From Hyphomicrobiales bacterium (GTDB taxonomy: Bacteria > Pseudomonadota > Alphaproteobacteria > Rhizobiales > Rhizobiaceae): a stretch of DNA of 64,000 bases. The stretch lies in assembly GCA_900469625.1 (NCBI GenBank), contig UBXV01000010.1, positions 166,469 to 230,468 of the forward strand. Reading direction: 5' to 3'. Positions 37,630-46,638 of the stretch are shown piece by piece; positions within the stretch are counted from its first letter, which is position 1; each line of letters opens with the position of its first letter. The translations under genes and the position numbers were made by a program. The notes under the pieces are model-generated. The model was not told the origin of the DNA. It ran no database searches and worked only from the letters and a program-made list of their open reading frames with translations.

Positions 37630-38022
37630 ATGCCCCCAATGACTGCCCCGGTTCACAGTTTTCATCAAAAGATTGCATCCTTCTGCGAGCTCCGGCTCGC
37701 CTGTGCCCTTCCCAAGCACGACTATGACAACCTTCGCCACTACATGCTGGATTTTGTCGTCCGGCGGGCCATGCCGCCGCAGACCGGCAACAAGCTCGAC
37801 TGGAAGGAAATCGGCCTTGCCTGCGATCTGGACGAAGACAGCCTGCGCATCACCAAGCGCCTCGCCAAGCATGGCTTTGAAGCCATCATCCGCTGGCTGA
37901 AAGGGCCGAGCGCCAGCGCGCCGGCCAGAAAGACGCCGACCGGCCATGGCTGGGTCAAGGCACCGGCGGCGCCAGTCCGCCGGATCGGCCTGGAACAACG
38001 GCGTTTCGCCACCACCCGGTAA
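37630..38022 (+). CDS. 130-aa protein of unknown function
   Basis: A basic protein (HDYDNLRHYMLDFVVRRAMP, DWKEIGLACDLDEDSLRITK, HGFEAIIRWLKG) with a probable helical, possibly DNA-binding core and a Lys/Arg/Pro-rich tail. The region resembles the core-binding part of tyrosine recombinases in character, but no catalytic domain follows, so it is not an integrase as it stands. The start (ATG 37630 or 37639) lacks a clear binding site. It stands alone between the nspC terminator and the convergent LysR gene. Confidence 0.55.
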   Translation: MPPMTAPVHSFHQKIASFCELRLACALPKHDYDNLRHYMLDFVVRRAMPPQTGNKLDWKEIGLACDLDEDSLRITKRLAKHGFEAIIRWLKGPSASAPARKTPTGHGWVKAPAAPVRRIGLEQRRFATTR

Positions 38023-38120
38023 TTCCCACCCACAACGTCCCCGAAATCGTTTCGATCAGGGGGCGTCCGCCTGCAACGGGAAGGCGGCGGCAGAGAGCGC
38101 TGCGGCCGCAGCCGCGGCAC

Positions 38121-39029
38121 TCAAGACGCGGAAAGCTCGATTTTCGGCCAGGTCCTTTCGGCCGATGGCTCGGTTTCGATCAAGGCCGAATGCCGCTCGC
38201 GAAAGGCGGCGGCAAGCGTCTGCAAGGCCTTGCGGGAGCGCGCGTCGGTCAAGGTCGAATGCAGGACGATCTCCGAGGACGGAAGCGGCGGCAGGCCAAA
38301 CTGCTTGCTGACTTCGACGGTGTCTGTGGGCGCAAGACGACAGGAAAACGGGCCGACGGCCAGGCCCGCGGAGACGGCGGCGTTGACCGCCGTCGACACG
38401 CCGACGAACACTTCCACCCAGGGAACACCGGCCGCATCGAGCGCGCGCGTAGCGATGTCGCGCACGCCGCAGAGCGGCGCTAGTGCGGCAAGGCGAAGCG
38501 GCTCGCCCGGCGCGCGCTTGAAGCCAGGGGACGCGAACCAGCCGAAATGCTCCGGCCCCAGCGTCTCGCCGTCACGCCGATCCTCGTCGCGCCGGATGAT
38601 GACGGCATCGAGTTCGCCGCGGTCGAAGGCGCCCAGAAGATTTCGCGATGTTTCCAGCCGGACCTCGATGCACAGGCCGGGATCATGCGCGTAAAGACGC
38701 GCGAGCAGGGTCGGCACCTCAGGTCCGGCGACATGCGCCGCAATGCCGAGCCCGAAGCGGCGGCGCGTCGATGACAGCCCGGCCAGCGCCCGCTCATGGG
38801 CGGCCAAAAACTCGCGCGCGCCAGCGATGAACACCGCGCCCTGCGCCGAAAGGCGAACCTGCCTCGGCGTGCGCTCCAGCAGCCTGACGCCGAGGCGATC
38901 CTCGAGCCGCTTCAGCTTGACGCTGATTGCACCTTGCGTGCTGCCGAGAAACTCCGCCGCGCGGGTAAAGCTCTGAAAATCAGCAATCGCAACAAAGGCC
39001 TGCACCGCGTCCACATCCAGCGTCGTCAT
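38121..39029 (-). CDS. LysR-family transcriptional regulator
   Basis: A 302-aa protein from ATG 39029 (an ATG three codons earlier is also possible). Residues 1-60 are the LysR winged helix (DVDAVQAFVAIADFQSFTRAAEFLGSTQGAISVKLKRLEDRLG). The effector domain follows from ~90 (GLGIAAHVAGPEVPTLLARLY, LSAGLAVGPFSC-type region). It is divergent from the DHA2-type MFS gene with a ~170-bp shared promoter, the usual arrangement for a LysR activator of a neighbouring exporter. The effector is unknown. Confidence 0.92.
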   Translation of the reverse strand: MTTLDVDAVQAFVAIADFQSFTRAAEFLGSTQGAISVKLKRLEDRLGVRLLERTPRQVRLSAQGAVFIAGAREFLAAHERALAGLSSTRRRFGLGIAAHVAGPEVPTLLARLYAHDPGLCIEVRLETSRNLLGAFDRGELDAVIIRRDEDRRDGETLGPEHFGWFASPGFKRAPGEPLRLAALAPLCGVRDIATRALDAAGVPWVEVFVGVSTAVNAAVSAGLAVGPFSCRLAPTDTVEVSKQFGLPPLPSSEIVLHSTLTDARSRKALQTLAAAFRERHSALIETEPSAERTWPKIELSAS

Positions 39030-39198
39030 AACAATCATCCGGTTTTGTTGTCTCTGAAATAGCTATCCATACAATTCCGTTGTGATCAAGGTCCGATTAT
39101 CGTGCGCCTGCCCTATCGATATCAAACCGGGCGGAGCGCTCGGGAAAGGTCGCATCGCCTATTCCCGCATTCCGCCGCAGCCTCGAAAGACCAAGAGC

Positions 39199-40734
39199 AT
39201 GAACCAACCCATAAACCGCCGCAGCGCGCTGGCGCTTTCAGCCGTCTGCCTCTCGACGGCGATGTTCGGACTGGAAATCTCCAGCATTCCGGCAATCCTG
39301 CCGACGCTGGAACAGGTGCTCGGCGCGGACTTCAAGCAGCTGCAGTGGATCATGAACGCCTACACCATTGCGGTCACGGCCGTGCTGATGGCTGCAGGAA
39401 CCTTGGCCGACCGTTACGGACGCAAACGCGTGTTCATCGCCGGCATCGCCGCCTTCGGCATTGCCTCGTTGATCTGCGGGCTGACCGACAACGCCTCGGT
39501 GCTGATCATCGCGCGCTTTCTTCAGGGCATGGCCGGTGGCGTGATGCTCATCTGCCAGATCGCCGTTCTCTCGCACCAGTTTCCATCCGGCCGCCAGCGC
39601 GGCATCGCGTTCAGCTGGTGGGGCATCATCTTCGGCGTAGGCCTCGGCTTCGGCCCGATCGTCGGCGGAGCAACGGTCGCGCTGCTGAGCTGGGAATGGG
39701 TGTTTCTCGTTCACGCCGTGCTTGCGGTCGTAGCCGTAGCGCTTGCGTTCGCCGGCGTGCAGGAATCGCGCGATCCGGGTGCCGAGCGCCTCGACGTCGC
39801 CGGCATCGTCACATTATCGGTCGCGGTCTTCTGCCTCGCCTACTTCATCACGCAAGGGCCCGAACTCGGCTTTACCAGCCCGAGCGCGCTGTCGATCCTC
39901 GGCCTGGCCGTCCTCAGCCTGATCGGCTTTGTCGTCGCCGAAAAGGTCAGCCCCCGGCCGATGTTCGACTTTTCGGTGTTCCGCAACCGCGACTTCTCCG
40001 GCGCACTGTTCGGATCGATGGGCATGAACATCAGTTTCTGGCCGTTCATGATCTATCTCCCCATCTGGTTTCAGGCGGGCCTCGGCTATGACGGCGTCAC
40101 CGCGAGCATAGCGCTTCTGGCCTACACGCTTCCGCCGCTCGTCATTCCGCCTTTCGCAGAACGCCTGATGCTTCGCTTTCGCCCGGGCATCGTCATTCCG
40201 GCCGGCCTGTTCACGATCGGTCTCGGCTTTCTCATGATGAAGATCGGCAGCACCGTTTCCGGCGCCAGCTGGCTGACGATGCTTCCGGGCTGCGTGGTCG
40301 CCGGAATGGGCATCGGCTTCACCAACACGACGGTCACCAACGCCGCGACCGGAGCGGTCACGCCCGAGCGGGTCGGCATGGCCTCGGGCATCGACACCAG
40401 TGCGCGGATGATTTCGCTTGCAATCAACATCGCGCTGATGGGGCTGATCCTGGTCGAGGGTGTGCTGTCGGCGTTGCAAAGCGCGCCACTCGGCCACATC
40501 GCTGGCACGGAGTTGCGCGTGCTTGCCGAAAAGATCTCGGCCGGCGGCATGCTGGGCTCAGGCTACGGCCTGTCGGAAAGTCTTATACACGGAGCGCTGA
40601 AAGAGGGATTTGGCTGGGTCATGCTCTATGGCATGGCCGGCGTCTGGCTGTCGGCAGTCGCAAGCCTGCTCGTCTTCGGGCTGCGCGCGAAAGCGGAAAC
40701 GACGCTTGCCTGCCCGACGGCGAAATCGTCCTAA
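39199..40734 (+). CDS. MFS transporter, DHA2 (EmrB/QacA) 14-TM type
   Basis: ATG 39199 (MNQPINRRSALALSAV) is chosen because it precedes the first membrane helix by the usual distance; upstream in-frame sequence is promoter. The 511-aa length and about 14 hydrophobic segments fit DHA2 drug exporters. Motifs: LQWIMNAYTIAVTAVLMAAGTLADRYGRKRVFI (motif A with GRKRV), RFLQGMAGGVMLICQIAV, and GIIFGVGLGFGPIVGGATV (motif C-like). Proton antiport of drugs or metabolites is likely, probably under the divergent LysR gene. A stem-loop lies just after the stop. Confidence 0.9.
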   Translation: MNQPINRRSALALSAVCLSTAMFGLEISSIPAILPTLEQVLGADFKQLQWIMNAYTIAVTAVLMAAGTLADRYGRKRVFIAGIAAFGIASLICGLTDNASVLIIARFLQGMAGGVMLICQIAVLSHQFPSGRQRGIAFSWWGIIFGVGLGFGPIVGGATVALLSWEWVFLVHAVLAVVAVALAFAGVQESRDPGAERLDVAGIVTLSVAVFCLAYFITQGPELGFTSPSALSILGLAVLSLIGFVVAEKVSPRPMFDFSVFRNRDFSGALFGSMGMNISFWPFMIYLPIWFQAGLGYDGVTASIALLAYTLPPLVIPPFAERLMLRFRPGIVIPAGLFTIGLGFLMMKIGSTVSGASWLTMLPGCVVAGMGIGFTNTTVTNAATGAVTPERVGMASGIDTSARMISLAINIALMGLILVEGVLSALQSAPLGHIAGTELRVLAEKISAGGMLGSGYGLSESLIHGALKEGFGWVMLYGMAGVWLSAVASLLVFGLRAKAETTLACPTAKSS

Positions 40735-40758
40735 CGCAGCCGGCACCGCCCATGCCCC

Positions 40759-40792
40759 TTCGCCGCGTCGACAAAACCGTCGACGCGGCGAA
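40759..40792. terminator. 14-bp stem-loop between MFS gene and pepT
   Basis: TTCGCCGCGTCGAC (40759-40772) pairs perfectly with its complement (40779-40792) around AAAACC. It lies 24 bp after the MFS stop. The T-tract is absent, so termination efficiency is uncertain. Confidence 0.55.
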
Positions 40793-40868
40793 AAGTCCAT
40801 TCACGGCGGCATCCGCGATGCGCTATAGCGTGACAATCGTTGACGCAGACATATTGGACACATTGCCC

Positions 40869-42101
40869 ATGACCGACACTGTTATCGATCGCTTCCTTCG
40901 CTACGTCGTTATCGACACCCAATCGGATGCCAAGTCGAAGACCACGCCCACCACCGAGAAACAGAAGACGCTCGGCAAGCTTCTGGTCGAAGAGCTGCTG
41001 GCGATGGGCGTCTCCGACGCGCATCTCGACGAACACGGCTATGTCTACGCGACGGTTCCGTCGAACGTCGACAAGCCGGTCCCGGTCATTTGTTTCTGCT
41101 CGCATATGGACACGGCGCCCGATTTCACCGGCACCAACGTCAAGCCGCAGATCATCAGGAATTATCAGGGCGGTGACATCCGGCTATCAGGCGATCCGCA
41201 GCAGGTCATTCGCGTCAGCGACCACCCGGTTCTGCTCGACCAGATCGGCAATGATATCATCACCACCGACGGCACGACGCTTCTGGGCGCCGACGACAAG
41301 GCCGGCGTTGCCGAGATCATGTCGGCAGCACAGATCCTGATGGACAATCCCGATATCAAGCACGGCGCCATCCGCATCCTCTTCACACCCGACGAGGAAG
41401 TCGGCCGCGGCGCCGACAAGGTCGACCTGAAGAAGCTCGGCGCCCAGTTCGGCTATACGATCGACGGCGAGACCGCCGGCCATATCGAGGACGAGACCTT
41501 CTCCGCCGATGGCGTCGAAATCACCATCGCGGGCGTCGCCATCCATCCGGGTTTTGCCAAGGGCAAGATGGAAAACGCCATCAAGATCGCCGGCGCCATC
41601 ATCGACCGCCTGCCCAAGGACATTGCGCCCGAAAGCACGGAAGGCCGCGAAGGCTTCATCCATCCGACCGGCGTCACCGGCACGATGGAGAAGGCCAGCC
41701 TCAGCCTGATCGTGCGCGATTTCGAGGACGAAGGCCTTGCGACCAAGGAAGCCCTGATCGAGGGCATCGTCAAGCAGGTGATCGCCGCCTATCCGGGCTC
41801 CTCCTACACCTTCGAGGTCAAGCAGCAGTATCGCAACATGAAGGCGATCCTCGCCCGCAACCCGGAGATCACCGACAACGCGCTCGAAGCCGTGCGTCGC
41901 GCCGGCATGACGCCGGTGCGCGGCAGCATCCGTGGCGGCACCGACGGTTCGCGCCTGTCGTTCATGGGCCTGCCCTGCCCCAATATCTTCGCCGGCGGCC
42001 ACGCCTTCCACTCGCCGCTCGAATGGGTGAGCCGCCAGGACATGGAACGGGCCGTCAACACATTGGTGGAGCTCGCCAAAGTCTGGGAAGAGCGCGCCTG
42101 A
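40869..42101 (+). CDS. pepT: peptidase T (tripeptide aminopeptidase)
   Basis: ATG 40869 (MTDTVIDRFLRYVVIDTQSD) is the standard PepT start. The 410-aa M20 metallopeptidase shows all Zn-binding regions: FCSHMDTAPD (His, Asp), LGADDKAGVAEIM (bridging Asp), TPDEEVGRGAD (catalytic and binding Glu), TIDGETAGHIEDE, and GGHAFHSPLEWV at the C-terminus (His). The dimerisation domain lies at residues ~205-320. It removes the N-terminal residue from tripeptides in the cytoplasm. It is monocistronic and ends in a bidirectional terminator. Confidence 0.96.
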   Translation: MTDTVIDRFLRYVVIDTQSDAKSKTTPTTEKQKTLGKLLVEELLAMGVSDAHLDEHGYVYATVPSNVDKPVPVICFCSHMDTAPDFTGTNVKPQIIRNYQGGDIRLSGDPQQVIRVSDHPVLLDQIGNDIITTDGTTLLGADDKAGVAEIMSAAQILMDNPDIKHGAIRILFTPDEEVGRGADKVDLKKLGAQFGYTIDGETAGHIEDETFSADGVEITIAGVAIHPGFAKGKMENAIKIAGAIIDRLPKDIAPESTEGREGFIHPTGVTGTMEKASLSLIVRDFEDEGLATKEALIEGIVKQVIAAYPGSSYTFEVKQQYRNMKAILARNPEITDNALEAVRRAGMTPVRGSIRGGTDGSRLSFMGLPCPNIFAGGHAFHSPLEWVSRQDMERAVNTLVELAKVWEERA

Positions 42102-42151
42102 CATCGGTCGTCGAAGCCGACGCTACGGCTTCGAGATAGCGACATAGACAA

Positions 42152-42188
42152 AAAAGAGCCGAAGCACGCGATGTGCTTCGGCTCTTTT
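42152..42188. terminator. bidirectional rho-independent terminator
   Basis: A perfect 16-bp stem (42152-42167 with 42173-42188), loop GCGAT, flanked by A-run on the left and T-run on the right. It serves pepT (stop 42101) and the convergent ABC-F gene (stop 42231). Confidence 0.93.
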
Positions 42189-42230
42189 CATATCGGACAG
42201 CCGGTACAGCGTGGCCGCGACCGATCGAGA

Positions 42231-43853
42231 TCAGCTGCGCAAGCCAGGGGCTTCCTGGCCGGTGCGCGCGACATATTCGGTATAGCCACCGCCATACTGG
42301 TGCACGCCCTCCGGCGTCAGCTCCAGAACGCGGTTCGACAATGCCGCCAGGAAGTGGCGATCGTGCGAGACGAACAGCATCGTGCCCTCATACTGCTCCA
42401 GCGCCTTGATCAGCATTTCCTTGGTGTCGAGATCGAGGTGGTTGGTGGGCTCGTCGAGCACCAGCAGGTTCGGCGGATCGAACAGCATCATCGCCATCAC
42501 CAGTCGCGCCTTCTCGCCACCCGAAAGCACCCGGCAGCGTTTCTCGACGTCGTCGCCGGAAAAACCGAAGCAGCCGGCAAGCGCGCGAAGCGGACCCTGG
42601 CCCGCCTGCGGGAAGGCGTCTTCGAGCGACTGGAACACCGTGCGTTCGCCATCGAGCAGGTCCATGGCGTGCTGGGCGAAGTAACCCATCTTGACGCTGG
42701 CGCCGAGCGCGACGCTGCCCTCGTCCGGGTCGGTCGAACCGGTCACCAGCTTCAGAAGCGTGGACTTGCCGGCGCCGTTGATGCCCATGATGCACCACCG
42801 CTCGCGGCGACGCACCATGAAGTCGAGGCCTTCATAGATGCTGCGCTCGCCGTACTTCTTGTGCACGTTCTTGATGTTGATGACGTCTTCGCCCGAGCGC
42901 GGCGCCGGGCGGAACTCGAACGACACGGCTTGCCGGCGCTTGGGCGGCTCGACCCGGTCGATCTTGTCGAGCTTCTTGACCCGGCTCTGCACCTGGGCTG
43001 CGTGCGAGGCACGCGCCTTGAACCGCTCGATGAACTTGATTTCCTTGGCGAGCATCGCCTGCTGGCGTTCGAACTGCGCCAGCTGGTGCTTTTCGTTCTG
43101 GGCCCGCTGCTGCTCGTAGAAGCCATAGTCGCCGGAATAGCTGTTGAGCTGGCCACCGTCGATTTCGACCACTTTGGTGATGATCCGGTTCATGAACTCG
43201 CGGTCGTGCGAGGTCATCAGCAGCGCGCCTTCATAGCCCTTGAGGAAGGCTTCGAGCCAGATCAGGCTTTCGAGATCCAGGTGGTTGCTGGGCTCATCGA
43301 GCAGCATCACGTCAGGGCGCATCAACAGGATGCGCGCCAGCGCGACGCGCATCTTCCAGCCGCCGGAAAGCGCGCCGACGTCGCCGTCCATCATCTCCTG
43401 GGAGAAGCTGAGGCCCGCAAGCACTTCGCGCGCGCGGCCCTCGAGCGCATAACCGTCGAGTTCCTCGTAGCGCGCCTGCACTTCGCCGTAGCGCTCGATG
43501 ATCGCGTCCATCTCGTCGAGACGATCGGGATCGACCATGGCGGCTTCAAGCTCGTGCAGTTCGGCGGCAACGGTGCTGACCGGCCCGGCGCCATTCATCA
43601 CCTCGGCCACGGCGCTGCCGCCCGACATCTCGCCGACATCCTGATTGAAATAGCCGATCGTCACGCCCTTATCGACGGCGACCTGGCCTTCGTCCGGCAT
43701 CTCTTCGCCTGTGATCATGCGAAAGAGCGAGGTCTTGCCCGCACCGTTCGGACCGACGAGGCCGACCTTCTCACCCTTGTTGAGGGCAGCTGATGCCTCG
43801 ATGAAGAGGATGCGGTGGCTGAGCTGCTTGCTGATATTTTCGATACGAATCAT
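42231..43853 (-). CDS. ABC-F family ATPase (ribosome-associated type)
   Basis: A 540-aa protein with two ABC domains and no membrane part. Domain 1: Walker A GPNGAGKTS, signature LSGGWKMR, Walker B VMLLDEPSNHLD. Domain 2: Walker A GINGAGKST, signature LSGGEKAR, Walker B LLVLDEPTNHLD. The inter-domain linker of about 80 residues (ERQQAMLAKEIKFIERFKAR) is the charged helical P-site tRNA interaction motif of ABC-F proteins. These act on the ribosome in translation or antibiotic protection. The overall order resembles YbiT/Uup-type proteins, but the exact subfamily cannot be fixed here. Confidence 0.93.
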   Translation of the reverse strand: MIRIENISKQLSHRILFIEASAALNKGEKVGLVGPNGAGKTSLFRMITGEEMPDEGQVAVDKGVTIGYFNQDVGEMSGGSAVAEVMNGAGPVSTVAAELHELEAAMVDPDRLDEMDAIIERYGEVQARYEELDGYALEGRAREVLAGLSFSQEMMDGDVGALSGGWKMRVALARILLMRPDVMLLDEPSNHLDLESLIWLEAFLKGYEGALLMTSHDREFMNRIITKVVEIDGGQLNSYSGDYGFYEQQRAQNEKHQLAQFERQQAMLAKEIKFIERFKARASHAAQVQSRVKKLDKIDRVEPPKRRQAVSFEFRPAPRSGEDVINIKNVHKKYGERSIYEGLDFMVRRRERWCIMGINGAGKSTLLKLVTGSTDPDEGSVALGASVKMGYFAQHAMDLLDGERTVFQSLEDAFPQAGQGPLRALAGCFGFSGDDVEKRCRVLSGGEKARLVMAMMLFDPPNLLVLDEPTNHLDLDTKEMLIKALEQYEGTMLFVSHDRHFLAALSNRVLELTPEGVHQYGGGYTEYVARTGQEAPGLRS

Positions 43854-43996
43854 GTTTTACGGGCCCGGAACGTTGCGGCGCCCTTATGTCACGGGTAACC
43901 GCCGCGCCGCAAACGTTGATTCGCGGCGTCTGCCCTCCCAAAAATGCAAGGGAAACGAGGCATCCCAAAGCCTAGATGCCTCCCCAAGCCTTGCGA

Positions 43997-46021
43997 TTAC
44001 TGCTCAGAATAGTGGCCGTAGAGAACCGGCATCAACCCGACCAGCGCCTCGAAGCGTTTGAAATTCTTGCGCTCTGGGCGGGTCCAGCCGGTCTCGGCAA
44101 GCGCCGACAGCCGCGGGAACACCAGCCGGTCGAACACGCCGCGATCGGTCATCGGCTCGGACCAGATGCAGCACTGCAGTCCGCGCAGATGTTTCTTCTG
44201 GGCGTCCGTCCATCCCTCGATCGGGTCGAACAGGTAGAGTTTTTCCGGATCCGACCACCCGGCCCAGCTGCCGCCGGGCTCGGACCAAACAGGGCTGTTG
44301 GCCATGTCGAGGTAGTAGACCTGCCCCGGGCAGACGACGATGTCGTAGCCTTCGCCGGCAAGCTCGGCATTGGCCTCGACCGTGCGCCAGCCGAACAGCA
44401 GCGATTTCTGCTTGTCGATGACGTTGCCATGGGCGGCCTCCTGCCAGCCGCCCGTGACGCAGCCGCGGCTGGCGAGGAAGCTCTGCACACGGGCAAGGAA
44501 TTCGGCCTGCAGCACCGCGGCGCCCGAGCCGTCGATCTCGTCGGCGCCATGGGTGTTGGTGACCACATTCAGCCGCTTGGCGTGAGCCGCCGCCATTTCG
44601 TCGCCAGCCACCTGCGCCAAGCGTTCGAGCGCCTGCGGCGAACCAGACCAGGCCCCGAGCGGCACCTCGTCCGCACCGACATGGATGATCTTTGACGGGA
44701 ACAGCGCGATCAGTTCGTCGAAGACGGTTTCGAGCACCCGATAGGTTTCCTCACGCACCGGGTTCAGGCAATTGTCCGGGAAACCCTGCACCGAGTAGTA
44801 GCTTCCTGCCTCTTCAGGGTCGCGCAACTCGGGAATGGCCTGCAGCATCGCAAAGGAATGGCCGGGGACGTCGATCTCCGGCATCACCTCGATACCGAGC
44901 GTCGCGGCAAGCGCGACGATCTCGCGAACCGCCGCCTTGGTATAGTAACCGCCGGCGACATCAGGGCCGGAGCCGAGCAGAGGCGGGATCTTGCGACCAT
45001 GGCCGCGCCAGGCGCCGATATCGGTCAGCGCCGGATAGGCGTCGATCTCGATGCGCCAGGCCTCGTCGTCGGAGAGGTGCCAGTGGAAACGGTTGAGCTT
45101 GTTCCAGGCCATCAGCCTAAGAAATTGCGAGACTTCGGCGGTGCTATAGAACTGGCGGGCAACGTCGAGATGGGTGCCGCGCCAGCCGAGCGCCGGCTCG
45201 TCGCGGATCTCGCCGCCGGCCGGAAACAGGAACGTGCCTGGATGAAGTCGCGCCCCGCGCAGGATCTGTCCGAGCGTGATCAGGCCGTAAAGCAGACCGG
45301 TGCGCGTGCCGCCTGATACCGCGATGCCGGCCGGCGAGAAGCGGATGACGTAGCCTTCCTGGGCAAGGTCGGCCGAGAGCGAAAGCGTGGCCCGAAGCCC
45401 ACCTTCCGTGACCGGCCGAACGATCCCCTCGACCGGAAACAGGCTTGTTGTCAACGCCGCAAAGGCCTCAGCCGCCGCTTCGGCCTCCGGCCCCTCCGGC
45501 GAAAGGTCGAGCCCCTGTGGCGGCGTCAGGCGACCGGAGACGGACACCTCCTGCGGCCAGGGCACGACCGAGACGGCAACCGGTGCGACCTTCGGCACCG
45601 GGTAGATCACCGCGCCACGCTTCAGTTCGGCATTGTCGCCATGGGCGCGCGACGGCACCACCGAGATCGGCGCCGTGCTGCCGTCGGCCAGAACGAGATA
45701 GGCGGCATTTGCGCCATCGGTCCAGTGCTGCGGCGCAAAGCTCATGCCGTGCGCCTTCACCGTCCATGTGCTTCCGGGCTCAAGCACCAGGCCGGCCGGC
45801 GGCGCGAATTCGGAATGGTTGGAGAGCCGGCTCAACAACGCCCCGCCTTCGACGACGGCGGCCGGGTCGATGCGGGCGGGTCCGGAAACGCAGAGCCGAA
45901 AATCCCTGAGCGGCCGATCGGAGGCATTGGTCAGCGTCAGCGAATAAACGGCTTGTGTCTCCGTCTTTGCCGGCGTCCAGAGGGTCTCCAGCCGAAATTC
46001 CGGTTTGGTGGCGATCGTCAT
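43997..46021 (-). CDS. beta-N-acetylhexosaminidase (GH20)
   Basis: ATG 46021 is chosen among three consecutive ATGs because CTGGAG lies six bases upstream. The 674-aa protein has an N-terminal beta-sandwich (~1-230) and a GH20 TIM barrel from ~260 (LGWRGTHLDVARQFY, FHWHLSDDEAWRIEID, EVMPEIDVPGHS). The catalytic Asp-Glu pair is in IIHVGADEVPLGAW. No signal peptide is evident, so it should act in the cytoplasm on imported chitobiose-like or peptidoglycan disaccharides, releasing GlcNAc. The 600-bp upstream gap contains an inverted repeat that may be its operator. No GlcNAc transport or kinase gene lies nearby. Confidence 0.93.
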   Translation of the reverse strand: MTIATKPEFRLETLWTPAKTETQAVYSLTLTNASDRPLRDFRLCVSGPARIDPAAVVEGGALLSRLSNHSEFAPPAGLVLEPGSTWTVKAHGMSFAPQHWTDGANAAYLVLADGSTAPISVVPSRAHGDNAELKRGAVIYPVPKVAPVAVSVVPWPQEVSVSGRLTPPQGLDLSPEGPEAEAAAEAFAALTTSLFPVEGIVRPVTEGGLRATLSLSADLAQEGYVIRFSPAGIAVSGGTRTGLLYGLITLGQILRGARLHPGTFLFPAGGEIRDEPALGWRGTHLDVARQFYSTAEVSQFLRLMAWNKLNRFHWHLSDDEAWRIEIDAYPALTDIGAWRGHGRKIPPLLGSGPDVAGGYYTKAAVREIVALAATLGIEVMPEIDVPGHSFAMLQAIPELRDPEEAGSYYSVQGFPDNCLNPVREETYRVLETVFDELIALFPSKIIHVGADEVPLGAWSGSPQALERLAQVAGDEMAAAHAKRLNVVTNTHGADEIDGSGAAVLQAEFLARVQSFLASRGCVTGGWQEAAHGNVIDKQKSLLFGWRTVEANAELAGEGYDIVVCPGQVYYLDMANSPVWSEPGGSWAGWSDPEKLYLFDPIEGWTDAQKKHLRGLQCCIWSEPMTDRGVFDRLVFPRLSALAETGWTRPERKNFKRFEALVGLMPVLYGHYSEQ

Positions 46022-46371
46022 CATCATCTCCAGAAAGGTTGGTCGTCGAAAATCTGCACGCCGGCATCGCTGCCCTGGCGCGGTGGATCTGATCGGCACG
46101 GCGCCGACGGTCTCTTCACAGGATATCGTTGATGGCGCGGGCCCGGCCCATCGAGTTCGGATCGCCCAAGGAGGCAAGCCGCAATGCGTCCGCCGCCCCT
46201 TTTCCATGCACCGTCTCGCCAGCGCCCCGGCAACGGATGTGGCCGAGCTGCGCGAAGGCCGTGCTCGTGATGGAATGCCCCCTCACCCAGGCCCCGCAGG
46301 CGTCGCCCTGGACCGGATCTCTCGACTGCGAACATGTCGAACTCCCCTCCAGGTTTCGATGGCGCATAAAT

Positions 46372-46392
46372 TAAGTCAAGAACTTTGACTTA
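46372..46392 (-). promoter_or_regulatory. inverted repeat TAAGTCAA/TTGACTTA over a -35 element
   Basis: Perfect 8-bp arms (46372-46379 and 46385-46392) separated by GAACT. Read leftward, the outer arm contains TTGACT, which could serve as -35 of the GH20 transcript, so a bound repressor would block it. The regulator is unknown. Confidence 0.45.
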
Positions 46393-46547
46393 TTGATAGG
46401 GCTTGGATCGGAGCGGTGTCAATCGGCAGCTTTTCACGCTCGAAAAACGCAGCGGGAGCATGAAAACAGTCCCGTCCGTCGGGGCGACCGCCGTTGCCAT
46501 CCATCGCAACTGCCCCGCCGTACCTGCGAATGCAGGACACCATGGCT

Positions 46548-46577
46548 GATCGCAATGTTTCGCAACATTTCGCAACA
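46548..46577 (+). promoter_or_regulatory. three 10-bp direct repeats, likely OmpR-type binding site
   Basis: TTTCGCAACA occurs at 46558-46567 and 46568-46577, with a related GATCGCAATG at 46548-46557. The 10-bp pitch on one face of the helix is what OmpR-family regulators bind. It ends 61 bp before the response regulator ATG, so autoregulation is likely. Confidence 0.6.
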
Positions 46578-46638
46578 TCCGGCTCGCAAAAGATGATTAG
46601 CTTGGCAAAGTTTCAACCCAACGCTCCAGGATTGCCCC

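Larger units (their letters stand above)
46022..46638. other. 617-bp divergent intergenic region
   Basis: It separates the leftward GH20 gene from the rightward two-component operon. The left 340 bp would be the GH20 leader; it contains an ATG at 46335 with a strong GGAGGGGAG site that opens a 103-codon frame into the GH20 start, but the product is Arg/Gly/Pro-rich and does not look like a protein. The inverted repeat at 46372-46392 and the direct repeats at 46548-46577 are the regulatory features. I see no supported gene. Confidence 0.5.

Noticed and set aside
37630..38022. Truncated integrase
   Set aside because: The helical core is only vaguely reminiscent of a core-binding domain. There is no Arg-His-Arg-Tyr catalytic part, att repeat or tRNA next to it.
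42171..43793. A 540-codon open frame antisense to the ABC-F gene
   Set aside because: It mirrors the ABC-F gene nearly end to end and has no recognisable domain. It starts inside a bidirectional terminator.
46024..46335. A 103-aa gene before GH20
   Set aside because: The ribosome binding site is good, but the product is Arg/Gly/Pro-rich with no structure-like pattern and it overlaps the GH20 start, so it is kept only as a finding.
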